A DNA stretch of 64,000 nucleotides. Origin: Adenophora triphylla var. japonica (lineage: Eukaryota; Streptophyta; Magnoliopsida; Asterales; Campanulaceae). The position numbers were made by a program, and so were the translations under genes. Under the pieces are notes generated by a model. It did no database searches, was not told the DNA's origin, and worked only from the letters and a program-made list of their open reading frames with translations. The DNA is taken from positions 273,327 to 337,326 of the forward strand of contig JAFEMH010002495.1 in the NCBI GenBank assembly GCA_022495995.1. Direction: 5' to 3'. Positions 33,564-43,916 of this stretch are shown piece after piece. Numbering within the stretch: position 1 is the first letter of the stretch; every line of letters begins with the position of its first letter.

Positions 33564-36455
33564 ATGTTGGGTGTTGAAGTTCTTCTAGTATTGTTGTGTG
33601 TGGGTTGTGTTAGTGTCTCCTCATCTCTTAGTTTTAAAAATGGTTCTAATGAAATCATTCGATGCATTGATGAGGAGAGACAAGCACTTATTTCTTTCAG
33701 AATTGGCCTTAGAGTTGTAAATGATTACGCACGTCTCCCTTCCTGGAGTTCCAAAGATTGCTGCAAATGGAGTGAAGTCGAGTGCAGCAGCCAAACTGGT
33801 CACGTAATCAAACTTTATCTTGGGGGTTCAGGTCTAGCAGGTAAAATTAGTCCTTCATTGCTTGAATTGCGAGAATTGACCTATCTAGATCTTAGTTTTA
33901 TAGATTTTGAAAACAGACCAATCCCTAAGTTTTTTGGTTCCTTCACCAAATTAAAGCACCTTTCCCTCATTGACTGTAACTTCTCCGGAATAGTTCCATC
34001 GCAACTTGGAAACCTCTCTAACTTGAATCATCTTTATCTCTCCTCCTCCGATCCTAGCTTTAACCTCTCTGTTGAGAACATTGATTGGTTGTCTCGTCTA
34101 TCTTCCTTGGAAACCCTCTACATGCACGGTGTTGACCTCAGTAGAGCAACTCACTGGGTCGACATAATTAAGACCCTCCCATTTCTTTCTTACGTGGAGT
34201 TTCGTGGTTGTCAGCTCTCAAAGGTCAGTTCTCCTTCATCTTCTTCTTCGATAAACTCTTCGTCTTCTACTTCAATCAAATCGCTTGACCTCTCCTCTAA
34301 TGGTTTTACATCATCCATGTATTCCTGGTGGTTCAAATTGAGCAGCAGCCCCTTTCTTCAACATCTTGATCTCTCTGATAATCTTCTAGAAAGCATGATA
34401 CCCAACTCTTTTGGAAACCTCTCTAACTTGATTGATCTTTATCTCTCTCATAATCTTCTAGAAAGCATGATACCCAACTCTTTTGGAAACCTCTCTAACT
34501 TGATTTTTCTTGATCTTTCTGATAATCTTCTAGAAAGCATGATACCCAACTCTTTTGGAAATCTGTCCAATTTGACTTACCTGATTATGAATTACAACAG
34601 CTTAAGTGGGAACCTCTCCGACTTTCTAGATATCTTGTCCGGGTCATTGCCTGCATTAGAGGTGTTGGAACTTAGCATTAACAAACTTTATGGGCCATTG
34701 CCTGATGGTATCATAAGGTTTTCTTCCCTGCGAGAGTTATATCTGTCCGGCAATCAGCTGAACGGAACTATAACTAAAAACATGGGGACACTCTCACAGC
34801 TTTGGCACTTGGATCTCTCTTACAACTCTCTCACTGGTACTCTCTCTGAAGCTCATTTTTCAAATCTCTCACTCTTAAACGAACTCGACTTGTCCGGCAA
34901 TGCTTTACAAATAAAAGTAAGCCCTCAATGGTCTCCCCGTTTTCAGCTATATTATATTGGGTTGAGATCTTGCAATCTTGGCCCACTTTTCCCAAATTGG
35001 ATTAGAACTCAGAAAAACTTTACCTATCTTGATATTTCCAGCAATGGAATTTCAGATAGCATCCCACCATGGTTTTGGGACCTTTCGACACATAATGCAT
35101 TTTTGGATTTATCTTCAAACAATTTCGGAGGCATCTTACCAAATTTATCATCAAAGATGCCTCGAGGTTTTGACCTGAGTTCAAATAATTTTGAGGGCCC
35201 AATACCATTGTTTCCTTCCACTTCCGTGTCGATAAATCTTTCAAGGAATAAATTTGCTGGGAATCTGGATTTCTTATGCCAATTAAGTGATGCGGCCTTG
35301 GAATTTCTTGACATCTCATACAATTTACTAAACGGAGGGCTTCCTGATTGTTTGGGGAAACTAGAAAAACTGACTGTTGTTAACTTAGCGCACAACAGAC
35401 TTTCTAGGGAAATCCCGTCTTCTATTGGATCCTTACTTCTCTTGGAATCATTATACTTGTACAACAATAGCTTTGAAGGGGAGCTTCCTCTGTCCTTGTC
35501 AAATTGTGTACGGTTGAGCTTCTTGGATGTTGGAGTGAACAAGTTAACCGGAAATGTACCTGCTTGGATTAGGGAGAATATATCGCAGCTCCACGTTCTC
35601 AGTCTGCGATCAAATAAATTTAATGGGACCATCCCTTTAAATTTATGCCACTTAAATAATCTTCAAGTCTTGGACCTTTCTCAAAACAACTTACACGGAA
35701 CCATTCCTCCATGTTTAAACAACCTCAGTGCCATGGTTCAGAAAGGAATTGAACTTAATGATCATCTACATAATTTGGGAATAAATACGATTAGCCAATT
35801 CTATAGTGACTATTCAGTGATAGGATGGCAAGGTAGAGAGCTTGAATTTGGAAATAATCTGAGACTATTGAAGCTCATTGATTTCTCAAGCAATAACTTG
35901 AGTGGAGAAATTCCTAATGAAATAACACAGCTGTTTGAGTTGGTAGCTCTGAACTTATCCAGAAATGCATTGCAGGGTAAGGTTCCCCAACAGATTGGTC
36001 AACTGAAGTCAATTTTGTCTCTCGATTTATCTAGAAACAAATTTTCTGGTAAGATACCTACAAGTTTGTCTCAGCTTAGTTTCTTAAGTTCTCTAGACTT
36101 GTCGTACAACGAGTTTTCAGGGAAAATACCATCAAGCACTCAAATCCAAAGCCAAGATGCATCCAAATTTATTGGTAATGTTGGACTTTGTGGGCCTCCG
36201 CTTATATCAAAATGCCTTGGTGATGAATCCCCACCAACTGTTGTTGGTGGTGAAGATAACAGAGGAGAGAATGATGATGATGAGTATACGAAATGGCTCT
36301 ACATTGGTATGGCTTCAGGTTTCGTTACTGGATTTTGGGGAATATGTGGTGCTTTGCTTCTCAATCGCCGTGGTAGACATGCCTTTTTCCGCTTCACGAA
36401 TGACTTGATGGACTGGGTGTATGTGAAAATTGCAACCCGCAAATTCTGTAGGTAA
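33564..36455 (+). CDS. LRR receptor-like protein (EIX/Cf type), intact
   Basis: 963 residues, no intron, no stop. A signal peptide (MLGVEVLLVLLCVGCVSV) is followed by the LRR N-cap with paired cysteines (C34; C66-C67; C74 in DCCKWSEVEC). About thirty extracellular plant-type LRRs follow (LxxLxLxxNxLxGxIP), with the island-type break around WQGRELEFGNNLRLLKLIDFSS. Then come GLCGPPL, an acidic juxtamembrane stretch (GEDNRGENDDDEY), one membrane helix (about 911-933) and a 30-residue cytoplasmic tail without kinase. Such RLPs sit in the plasma membrane, sense apoplastic ligands and signal through SOBIR1/BAK1-type kinases (family knowledge). Start: ATG 33564 gives a clean signal peptide and follows AAAAAAAAAGACG; the open frame reaches 33390 but that part contains the TATA box. 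Residues about 273-344 hold three near-identical 24-residue LRRs. A broken paralogue lies at 25185. Confidence 0.93.
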   Translation: MLGVEVLLVLLCVGCVSVSSSLSFKNGSNEIIRCIDEERQALISFRIGLRVVNDYARLPSWSSKDCCKWSEVECSSQTGHVIKLYLGGSGLAGKISPSLLELRELTYLDLSFIDFENRPIPKFFGSFTKLKHLSLIDCNFSGIVPSQLGNLSNLNHLYLSSSDPSFNLSVENIDWLSRLSSLETLYMHGVDLSRATHWVDIIKTLPFLSYVEFRGCQLSKVSSPSSSSSINSSSSTSIKSLDLSSNGFTSSMYSWWFKLSSSPFLQHLDLSDNLLESMIPNSFGNLSNLIDLYLSHNLLESMIPNSFGNLSNLIFLDLSDNLLESMIPNSFGNLSNLTYLIMNYNSLSGNLSDFLDILSGSLPALEVLELSINKLYGPLPDGIIRFSSLRELYLSGNQLNGTITKNMGTLSQLWHLDLSYNSLTGTLSEAHFSNLSLLNELDLSGNALQIKVSPQWSPRFQLYYIGLRSCNLGPLFPNWIRTQKNFTYLDISSNGISDSIPPWFWDLSTHNAFLDLSSNNFGGILPNLSSKMPRGFDLSSNNFEGPIPLFPSTSVSINLSRNKFAGNLDFLCQLSDAALEFLDISYNLLNGGLPDCLGKLEKLTVVNLAHNRLSREIPSSIGSLLLLESLYLYNNSFEGELPLSLSNCVRLSFLDVGVNKLTGNVPAWIRENISQLHVLSLRSNKFNGTIPLNLCHLNNLQVLDLSQNNLHGTIPPCLNNLSAMVQKGIELNDHLHNLGINTISQFYSDYSVIGWQGRELEFGNNLRLLKLIDFSSNNLSGEIPNEITQLFELVALNLSRNALQGKVPQQIGQLKSILSLDLSRNKFSGKIPTSLSQLSFLSSLDLSYNEFSGKIPSSTQIQSQDASKFIGNVGLCGPPLISKCLGDESPPTVVGGEDNRGENDDDEYTKWLYIGMASGFVTGFWGICGALLLNRRGRHAFFRFTNDLMDWVYVKIATRKFCR
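34381..34596 (+). repeat. Three near-identical 72-bp LRR units inside the RLP gene
   Basis: ATCTTCTAGAAAGCATGATA recurs at 34381, 34453 and 34525, exactly 72 bp apart, and the following CCCAACTCTTTTGGAAA is also the same each time. Each unit encodes one 24-residue LRR with LLESMIPNSFGNLSN. Neighbouring LRRs are far more diverged, so this is a recent in-frame expansion. Confidence 0.93.
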
Positions 36456-37840
36456 GACCAAATACTTATAGTATGTATTCTTATTGTTGCATTTACAAGC
36501 ATGTGCAAAGTTTATCCTAATGTATCATACTACCTTTGATGTAGTATCATAAATTAAAAGCTAAATAAACTGTCTTAATTACGAAGTTCAATTGCTCTCT
36601 GAAGTTTTGTATCAAGAGTTCCCTTCACTTGGTTCATTATACCACATTTTCGTACTACCTTTATCCCAAAATTAATGACCGATTTTTTTTACAAATTTGC
36701 TCATGATTTTAGCTTAATGATATATGTCTTCTATTACGCGTTATTATCTTATGATGTGTGTTTGCTTTTACGTGATGATGTTTCCAATTCGTGCCGACAG
36801 CTATATTCAAAGTTCAAACATCAGTGTGATTCCGACACAAATGGCAAGCAAAAACATAAATTTTGACACGTCTACTTGTATCAAATACAAAGGCTAATTT
36901 TGTCGAGATCACCATCACCTGCTGTCTAAGAGGTGCCTATGGACCTGCATACTATACAGCTACTACTTCAGTATAAATAATGTTTTACAAACAAACATTG
37001 AATGCTCTTGATGATGCAGATAAACTCTCTCCCTAGCATCATTTTCCGTTTTTTACACTTGAAATGCAAAATACAATGTTAAAGAGAAGAAATAATCCTC
37101 ACTCCCGTCGGCCTTCTTGTCTTACATATCCTCCGTTCAGTTCTTCCATAGCAAACACAAGCAAGATAGAGATTCTTTGTCCACTTCTCCTGCACATTTA
37201 AACCCAAAAGCAATGTCAATAATCCCTACCTTAAACTAAGACCTACACACACAAGCTAATGTCTTCTTTTCCAATTGCCCATCCCCCTAAGGTTTGGACA
37301 AGTCACTCTGCCCCTTTTGTAAATTTTATGCAAAATCCAAAATATATTGAAGATTGTGGAGTTAAATCGTTCTTTTGCGAACATAAAATTGACAAAAGGG
37401 AGAAATGAGACGAAACCAAACCTCTTATGCAAAATCCAAAAAACCGGTTACGTACCTATCTACTTTCCCCCCACTAGCTTTATGAATAGTGTTTTGGACA
37501 ATTATGTCCCCAACACACTACTATTGTTGCCCATTTTGCATTGGTTCCTAATTAAGTGTGTAAAGTCAAACTAAGAAACTTAAATCGGGACGGAGGGAAT
37601 AAATAAAGAAGTATGTCAGGATAAGAGCTTAGCAAACCATCGCTTCTAAGAACCAGCAATACATATTTAAATCATGGTTCTGTAAAGAAACTAACATAAT
37701 ACGGAGTTCAATAGTATAACTTCACTAATGAATCTTATTTCTTGTAATCATCCAAAAACCATCAACATGTTCAATTCTGGTCATTCTGTTTCTCATATAT
37801 TTGTAATTGACACATTCAGATATAGACAAATAAAATAATA
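36456..37840. other. Spacer downstream of the RLP gene
   Basis: No exon recognised. Isolated Stowaway-like ends occur near 36652 (TACTACCTTTATCCCAAAA) and 37589 (GGGACGGAGGGAATA), facing each other about 940 bp apart. This distance is too long for a single simple MITE, so I treat them as separate remnants or a disrupted one. Confidence 0.45.
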
Positions 37841-38030
37841 CTCCCTCCGTCCCAAAATAAATGTCGCATTTGACTTGTCTAACATTTTTAAGTAGGGTGC
37901 TTTACTAGTTTGTACATTGCATATGCAAGGATAAAATTGCACCGAGTCTCTTCCCTTATTTAGAAACGCGACAATTATTCTGGGATGGACCGAAAAGGAA
38001 AGTACAAAATTTATTATGGGTCGGAGATAG
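37841..38030. mobile_element. Stowaway MITE
   Basis: Left end CTCCCTCCGTCCCAAAATAA, right end (other strand) CTATCTCCGACCCATAATAA, TA on both sides. 190 bp. Located just downstream (minus sense) of the kinase pseudogene exons. Confidence 0.85.
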
Positions 38031-39029
38031 TATAAAACAAAACCTCTGCACTGCGTGTCAACAAAATTCACGGAAATATCAAATGATTGAACAAACATGC
38101 CCATTAGACCACCTTTTCATATGATGATGCGGCAACAAATGTGCTTTTGTGAAATGGAAAACCAGAAATAAGCATCGACCACAAGCAACTATAGTATCCG
38201 TATTCATTTTCATATACTCCAAGACCAAATATACCTTTGGACATCACCACAAGGGAACTTTCATTGTTAGACCCAGCAATAGAACTGATATAAAAGTTCT
38301 TCTCCCATTGTTCCATGATCCATTCCTGCAATACTTAATGTATAAGGAATTTAATAATCTCATACAACTCTAAGATCAATGAAAGAACAAACTATGTAAT
38401 AATATGCCAAGGTGTTTCACCTTGTGCAAGAAGGAGAAAGCTCATAGACTTGGTTAGTGAAGCCCGTTCCAGCGTCCATTATAAGAGCCCACAGATTGGA
38501 ACAGGATGCCACAGAACTTATAAGTAAACCATCAGCGTTTCCTCTTTCCACATGTTGTGGCAGTCTTGCATCCACCACATTGTAATGGTACCTACATGGA
38601 CACAATGAGCAGTTTACTTATCCATATAAAGAGAAAACATTCAGGACAAAACAAAGCTCATTGCTCTTTTGGAACCAGAGGCAAGACAATAATCAGCAGC
38701 ATGCAAAAAGTCCTGATGGTCTTGGATAAAGAAGTAGGCTAAGATAAATTGGGCAGATTCATCACGGTCTTGCAAAATGTATGTTCACCACTATCTCAAG
38801 AAATTGTTTGTGGTGCAGGGCAGAAGCAGCACAACATTTCGGGAGATGTGGCCATTTTCTTCTTACAAACTAGGAATGATTTATTATCACCCTATGAAAC
38901 AAAATCAAATATATGTCATCGTAAAAAAAAATGAGAGAAAGAGAGAGGAAAAAGGTGGGGATAAAATTTGGAAGAAGCAAAGAAGAAAAAAAAATAATGA
39001 TAGTAAAAAGGAATACACATAATAAAAAG

Positions 39030-39262
39030 GGAAATCAACCCCCATCACCCACAACCCTCCACTCCGGCCTATTCAAAGCCATATTTTCATCTAATCTCAA
39101 TAAACTCATGCCGTTTCTAATCACCCTTATCCAAGTTTTCTTAGGCCTTCCCATACCCCTCACCATTTTATCACTTCTCCACGCTTCAGGCCTCCTAACC
39201 GGAGTATCACTCGGTCTCCATCTCACATGACCAAACCACCTTAGGCGATTTTCCCTTATTAG
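39030..39262 (-). mobile_element. Short RTE LINE fragment inside the kinase pseudogene
   Basis: The minus strand encodes WRPSDTPVRRPEAW, KMVRGMGRPKKTWIRVI and ALNRPEW, the C-terminal tail of an RTE LINE. The larger LINE at 30483-32680 has the same segment (RRPSDAPVRRPEQW), so they are the same family but not the same copy. It interrupts the kinase gene between the GTVRY and MATSPEM exons. Confidence 0.88.
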
Positions 39263-39708
39263 AGGGACAAAAGTTAATCTATGAAGCTATCTGAAGTGCC
39301 TAAGTAAGTCCAAGAAGATATAAATGCAAGTACTACCTGATATCCTTGTCATGGCAGCCTGCCTTTGTGAAGAAAAATCAATGCATATGCAAGAGACTCC
39401 AGATCATCTCTTCTACTAGCAGTCCTTCCCAAATGAGCATGCACACTTGCGTATCTAACAGTTCCTGAATTCAAGAAATAATTGAATCAGAATTGTGAAA
39501 AGAACAGTTGAAACTTAAGTAATTGCACCATAGAAAAATACTTTACCTAAACATATCGGGTCGTTGATCATACTCAACATGCTGACCACTGCTATTTTCT
39601 CTCCACTTAGTCGCTGTACTTCATGTATATTAAAAAAATTAGAGAGGAGCAGCAAAGTAAACAATAATCCACTGAATTAAACTTTACTGACCTGCTCCCA
39701 AGTCAACA

Positions 39709-39744
39709 AGAAACAGAAACAGAAACAGAAACAGTTTCTTTTCT
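39709..39744 (-). repeat. Hexamer expansion in the kinase catalytic exon
   Basis: Plus-strand AGAAACAGAAACAGAAACAG: four-fold CTGTTT on the coding strand. It turns the family's KKLFLVDLG into KKL(FL)4VDLG-like sequence, adding about six residues directly before the metal-binding DLG. Confidence 0.8.
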
Positions 39745-40117
39745 TGAGCTGTTGATGGCCGGCCTAGTAAAAAGTTCTCTGGCTTTACATCCCCATGCAC
39801 ATAACTGACCATCATAGAATGATATGTAAGAAACAGAAATAGAATTGGAATTCAGCCACAGGGAAAAGTCATCAGAATCTCATCAGCAGCACGGGGGAGG
39901 GGATAACTAAATAAATTAGGAACTAACAAAAACATTTGAGAAATTTTACACATCATACCCCTTCGAGTGCATCTTATCCAAGATCGACAAAGACTCCACA
40001 GCAATACAAGCTACCATTTCGAATGACATCCTGGAGCATAGAGATTTGAAGAAAAGACATGAGATGCCAAAAACAATACAAGGATCCAGAGTAATGATAA
40101 TAAAGTAATATGAAGTA

Positions 40118-40372
40118 CTCCCTCTGTACCAAAATGAATGTCCAAATTCAAGAAAATTTTGTCACAAAATGAATGTCATTTTTGTAAATAACTTAGTCCC
40201 TACACGCTTTTTTACCAAAAAAAATCGCTATTCATTTTATTATCGTACAACTAAATGTTTAGAAAGTGGATAACAAGAATATTTATGCATCTTTGCCATT
40301 AAAATGTATTAAAAGAACACATTTTCGGTGTGTCCCTTAAAATGAAATTTGGACATTTATTTAGGGATGGAG
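40118..40372. mobile_element. Stowaway MITE in a kinase-gene intron
   Basis: Ends CTCCCTCTGTACCAAAATGA and (other strand) CTCCATCCCTAAATAAATGT, flanked by TA. 255 bp. The host intron (40031-41726) also contains a 66-bp tandem duplication at about 40738-40870 (GGGTATTAAAGAAGGGTAT units). Confidence 0.85.
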
Positions 40373-41817
40373 TATATGCTAAGATGCTGTGAGAAAAAAT
40401 TGCATCCCTGAAATGATATTTACCACAGAAAATGCTGACTAAAGAAAAATCTTAAGCATGTCTCAACCAGCTACATATACAAAGCAGCGCATATATGCAG
40501 CAAAGCAATCCTTTGGGGTTGAAAATAACCTCAATCTTCTCAACCATAGCAGATATAGTGTGCAAGTATCATGGGCTCAAAATTAGCTAACTAACAAACA
40601 TTACATAAAAGAGAAATATGCATATTTCAAGAGCATATGATTTGCCTTGTCTGATTTCAGCTGAATTTCTACTTTATGGTTTATGGGTGATATGAAATGG
40701 TCATGTTTAATTTGGGTCTATCAGAAGTGTTTATGATGGGTAATAAAGAAGGGTATCATGGGAATTATGGAAGTTCCATTAAAAAAAAAAAATCATCCTT
40801 GTCTGGGTATTAAAGAAGGGTATAATGGATGTTATGAACGTTTCATTAAAAAACACGATCCATCCTTGTTTTTAATAGAACCAATAACCACCACGGCAAG
40901 TGTTTATGGTTTTATTCAAGCATTGTATGTCTTGTATATATAAGTGAGTTATGGGCCAAAACTAAATCAAACACATACTTTTTAGTTTCTGAAAAACTAC
41001 GAACCATAAACTGATTCCAAAAACTGAAATAAAACAAGAGGCTCCTAAGTGCATCTGAGTTAAGAGCAGCAAAAAATCAAATAACTCAACTTGCACAAGC
41101 TGTGAGTAAATAGTAAAATATGACTAGGCTTTTATGGGCTTTAAGCCATGGCAAATGACGTCAAACGAGGTGATTCAATGGTGTGGGAACAAGCTCCACA
41201 TAAACAGGCTCAACTCTTAAGACCGACTTATTTCAATTATGTTCTTAAAGACAATATTGATCTCATTGTCACGAGAAGATAATATGTCTGTTGATTTGTA
41301 AATAAATCGCCTAGAGAATGAAAGTACCATTTTGAACGCCAATCATGAACAGTTGTTCAACATTTAGCTGCAGATTCTAGCCTTTCAGGTAAAGCAACAA
41401 TATAGTTATACCTAATCCGCACTGATATGAAAGGTTGTTGTCCACACACACACCCCAACAACAATCCCATTTTAACCATTCTAGTCAGTACGATTTGTCA
41501 AACCATTCTAGTCAGTACGTTGATGTGCAACTTCCATCACACGACTTCAGCAAAAGCAAATGAAAATCATGAAAGAAAGAATGAAGAAGAATTTAATGAT
41601 GCTAAAAGAATGCCACCATGGGAGGATATTCAGTTCCTCTAGAGCCTAAGAAAAATCAATGTGCAAAAACTAGATAATAGTAAAACAAAAATGGATGCTA
41701 TCAGATGCACAAGCCTAGGTACTCACGACTGTCCTGAAGAATTCCATACATCCCATAAGCTAGGTCCAAGCATGTCCATAACCTGAAAAATAGCACTTGG
41801 ATGAATGTTATACAATA

Positions 41818-42085
41818 CTCCATCCGTCCCATTAATAACTTCACCTTTTGCCATTTTGGGTGTCCCATTTAAAGCTTCACCTTTCCTTTTTTGGCAAAGA
41901 ATCTTTACTATTTTCTCAACTCATTCTCTCTCCTATTTCACTATTACACTCACAACATTTTTCAAATTTACTATTTCCTCCACTCATTCTCTCTCCTATT
42001 TTACTATTACACTCACAACATTTTTTCCACCCTTAATTTGCGTGCCGAAACCAAAATGGTGAACTAAATAATGGGACGGAGGGAG
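41818..42085. mobile_element. Stowaway MITE in a kinase-gene intron
   Basis: Ends CTCCATCCGTCCCATTAATA and (other strand) CTCCCTCCGTCCCATTATTT with TA flanks. Inside it a 53-bp unit (CTCATTCTCTCTCCTATTT...) is tandemly duplicated at 41921 and 41982. 268 bp. Confidence 0.9.
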
Positions 42086-43099
42086 TATACAGTTATTACT
42101 AGCTAAAAGAGAAAGTTTCAGAGGAAATATTGAAAAAAATATATTGATAATTAGTAATAGCAAAAAATATATGTGACTCACATAATGTGAGCCAACTTAA
42201 TCATACCATTACATAGTAGTCTCCTTGCTTTCCCATGTAATGTACTTTAGGTACCCCATGACTACCACCTAAAGTACTGTGCCAAAAAAAAAAGGAGGAA
42301 TCAATCAATTCAGTCTCCATAGAATACTGTGATAACATAAACACATATTGAAACCCAGAATAACGAGCACACATACTTGTAAACCTGCCACTCATATGGA
42401 GGACCCTAGTTGCAGCCTTTACTGTTTCTGTGCTCAAATTTTAAAGCAACCTGTAATATAAAAGACAAACCAGAGAAACCATGTAAAATATTTAGTCAGA
42501 AAAAAAAAACAAGAGGAATAAAAATTGTAAATTCCTCTTAAAAGGCCCTCACCTCCAGGGCTGCAGAACCGGTTGCCAGTTCATTTCCACCGTCGTCGAC
42601 CAACAAATACCTGACCAAACCCACCTTTGCCCAACTTTCTCTCAAACTTATATTGTGGTGACCCTCCTACTTGAACCTGATAACCAGCCACATCAAGATA
42701 ATAAAAGCCAATGAGCCCCACATTTTGCACTATAAATTTTGTACCAAGAAGTTCTAAAATCATGCACCACAACTACATGGTATTGGATGACGAACCAAAC
42801 ATCCTATAGGAGCCTACATAGCGTACACTACACCCACATTTTGCAGTATTCCCTTCTTCCTCCTGACCAGTAGCTTTATTAGCACTCAAAACGCCCAAAT
42901 TCGCGACTGAGTTCGCTCCCAAAAGTTATGAAATTCGATTTTCAATGTTCTTCCAAATTTGAAAAAAAAAAACTCAGATTCGCTTGAATGAGAAAAAAGA
43001 GGGAAGATTAAAAACATACCTTATTTCTCCGTTTGTTTTGCAGATCGAAGAACAATGATCAAAATGGCTTTGAGTTGCCGAAAGTATTGGATCTGATTT

Positions 43100-43260
43100 C
43101 TTCCCGTTTGTTTTGCGGCTTCAGTAACAGGATACAATCGTAAAGAGGCATCTTATATTATCCCTACCGCGAATGTCGTTATGACTCGACGGAATTGAGG
43201 ATCTATAATCGCCGGGAGCTTGCAGAAGTGATCGGAGGGGTCTAGGGTTTTGGAGTTGTG
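43100..43260 (-). pseudogene. Start of a mitochondrial ribosomal S6-like gene
   Basis: On the minus strand a 5' UTR-like stretch (with AAAACCCTAG) precedes an ATG at 43151 opening MPLYDCILLLKP, the hallmark N-terminus of plant bS6m proteins. After these 12 residues the family sequence stops and unrelated sequence follows to a stop. Near the break the segment CGTTTGTTTTGC occurs twice (43030 and 43107), so a duplication or template switch may have created the junction. The next feature in the same sense is the kinase pseudogene, whose own 5' exons are missing. Only 12 residues support this, so the call is tentative. Confidence 0.4.
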
Positions 43261-43916
43261 GAAAATCAGGGGACTGAATTGTTAAAATCTATTTGGGCTT
43301 TTGAATTGAAGCGGTCGTTGGAAATTGGCAATGCGTCTAATTTGGGCCATTTGGACTCACTTGGACTAAACATGGAACTAAATAAATATAAGGCCCATTG
43401 AAGTTGTTTCAAATAAAAAATGTGAAAATTGTTAATGGTAATTTTAATGGAGAATAAATACAATTTTTTGAATTTATAGAAATTTGTGGTCAAACTTTAC
43501 CCAATTGACCAAAAAATATATGCGACATTTATTTCGGGATGAATACCTAACTTCCGTCTCAAAATGACCAATTTATTTTTTTAAACTTTTTTAAAATATT
43601 GTTTGACCATTTTGATTATGATTGATTAATTTTGAAATTGTTTGATTTTGAGGGAAGATCCCCGGGTTGGCCGTTAGAAACTTAGTCATTGAGTCAAGGC
43701 GGACCTTTATCAAGACGTAAGACATATGTTTTGAAGATTCGGGGATAAAATCCTCGTCTTCCGGTGTTTGTGTCAGGAGTTGATAGTTGCCTTGCAGGTT
43801 GGAAGAAGTTGATTTCATAAACTGAAATGTGATTACATCGAACTGCGATCCTATCAAACTAAGAAGTAAAAGACTGAAAATGGGAAACTAATCTATTACA
43901 AAAATGAACTAGGCTA
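43261..43916. other. Spacer and 3' flank of the gypsy element
   Basis: No coding feature recognised. From about 43640 to the right the GC content rises and the sequence probably belongs to the 3' noncoding part of the Tat element; its LTR is not identified. A Stowaway-like remnant (GACATTTATTTCGGGATG) is near 43524. Confidence 0.4.

Larger units (their letters stand above)
38235..42690 (-). pseudogene. MUT9-like kinase (HD16/EL1 type) pseudogene
   Basis: Minus strand, exons in protein order: 42690-42552 ([25 protein letters not shown], glycine loop, frame change at 42590); 42450-42377 ([16 protein letters not shown] at 42408-42406, PPYEWQVY); 42277-42207 ([11 protein letters not shown]); 41782-41727 (MDMLGPSLWDVWN); 40030-39959 (MVACIAVESLSILDKMHSKG); 39804-39692 ([13 protein letters not shown], catalytic loop); 39613-39547 (SSGQHVEYDQRPDMFR); 39464-39337 ([20 protein letters not shown] at 39351-39349 for Trp); about 38885-38700 ([15 protein letters not shown], then shifted); about 38596-38421 (YHYNVVDARL, HVERGNADGLLISSV); 38327-38235 (EWIMEQWEKNFYISSIAG). 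Introns keep GT/AG. Lysine-59-type and HxD motifs survive, but the metal-binding DLG is DLGAG. The family phosphorylates histone H3 and clock/flowering regulators in the nucleus. The next C-terminal exon type is at 26240-26424, same orientation. Confidence 0.9.

Noticed and set aside
35024..35632. 202-codon minus-strand frame opposite the receptor gene
   Set aside because: Antisense shadow of LRR coding sequence. The same shadow appears opposite the pseudogene at 25172-25615.
38235..42690. Functional MUT9-like kinase gene
   Set aside because: TAG at 42408-42406, TGA at 39351-39349, frame changes in at least three exons, a LINE between exons and missing terminal exons.
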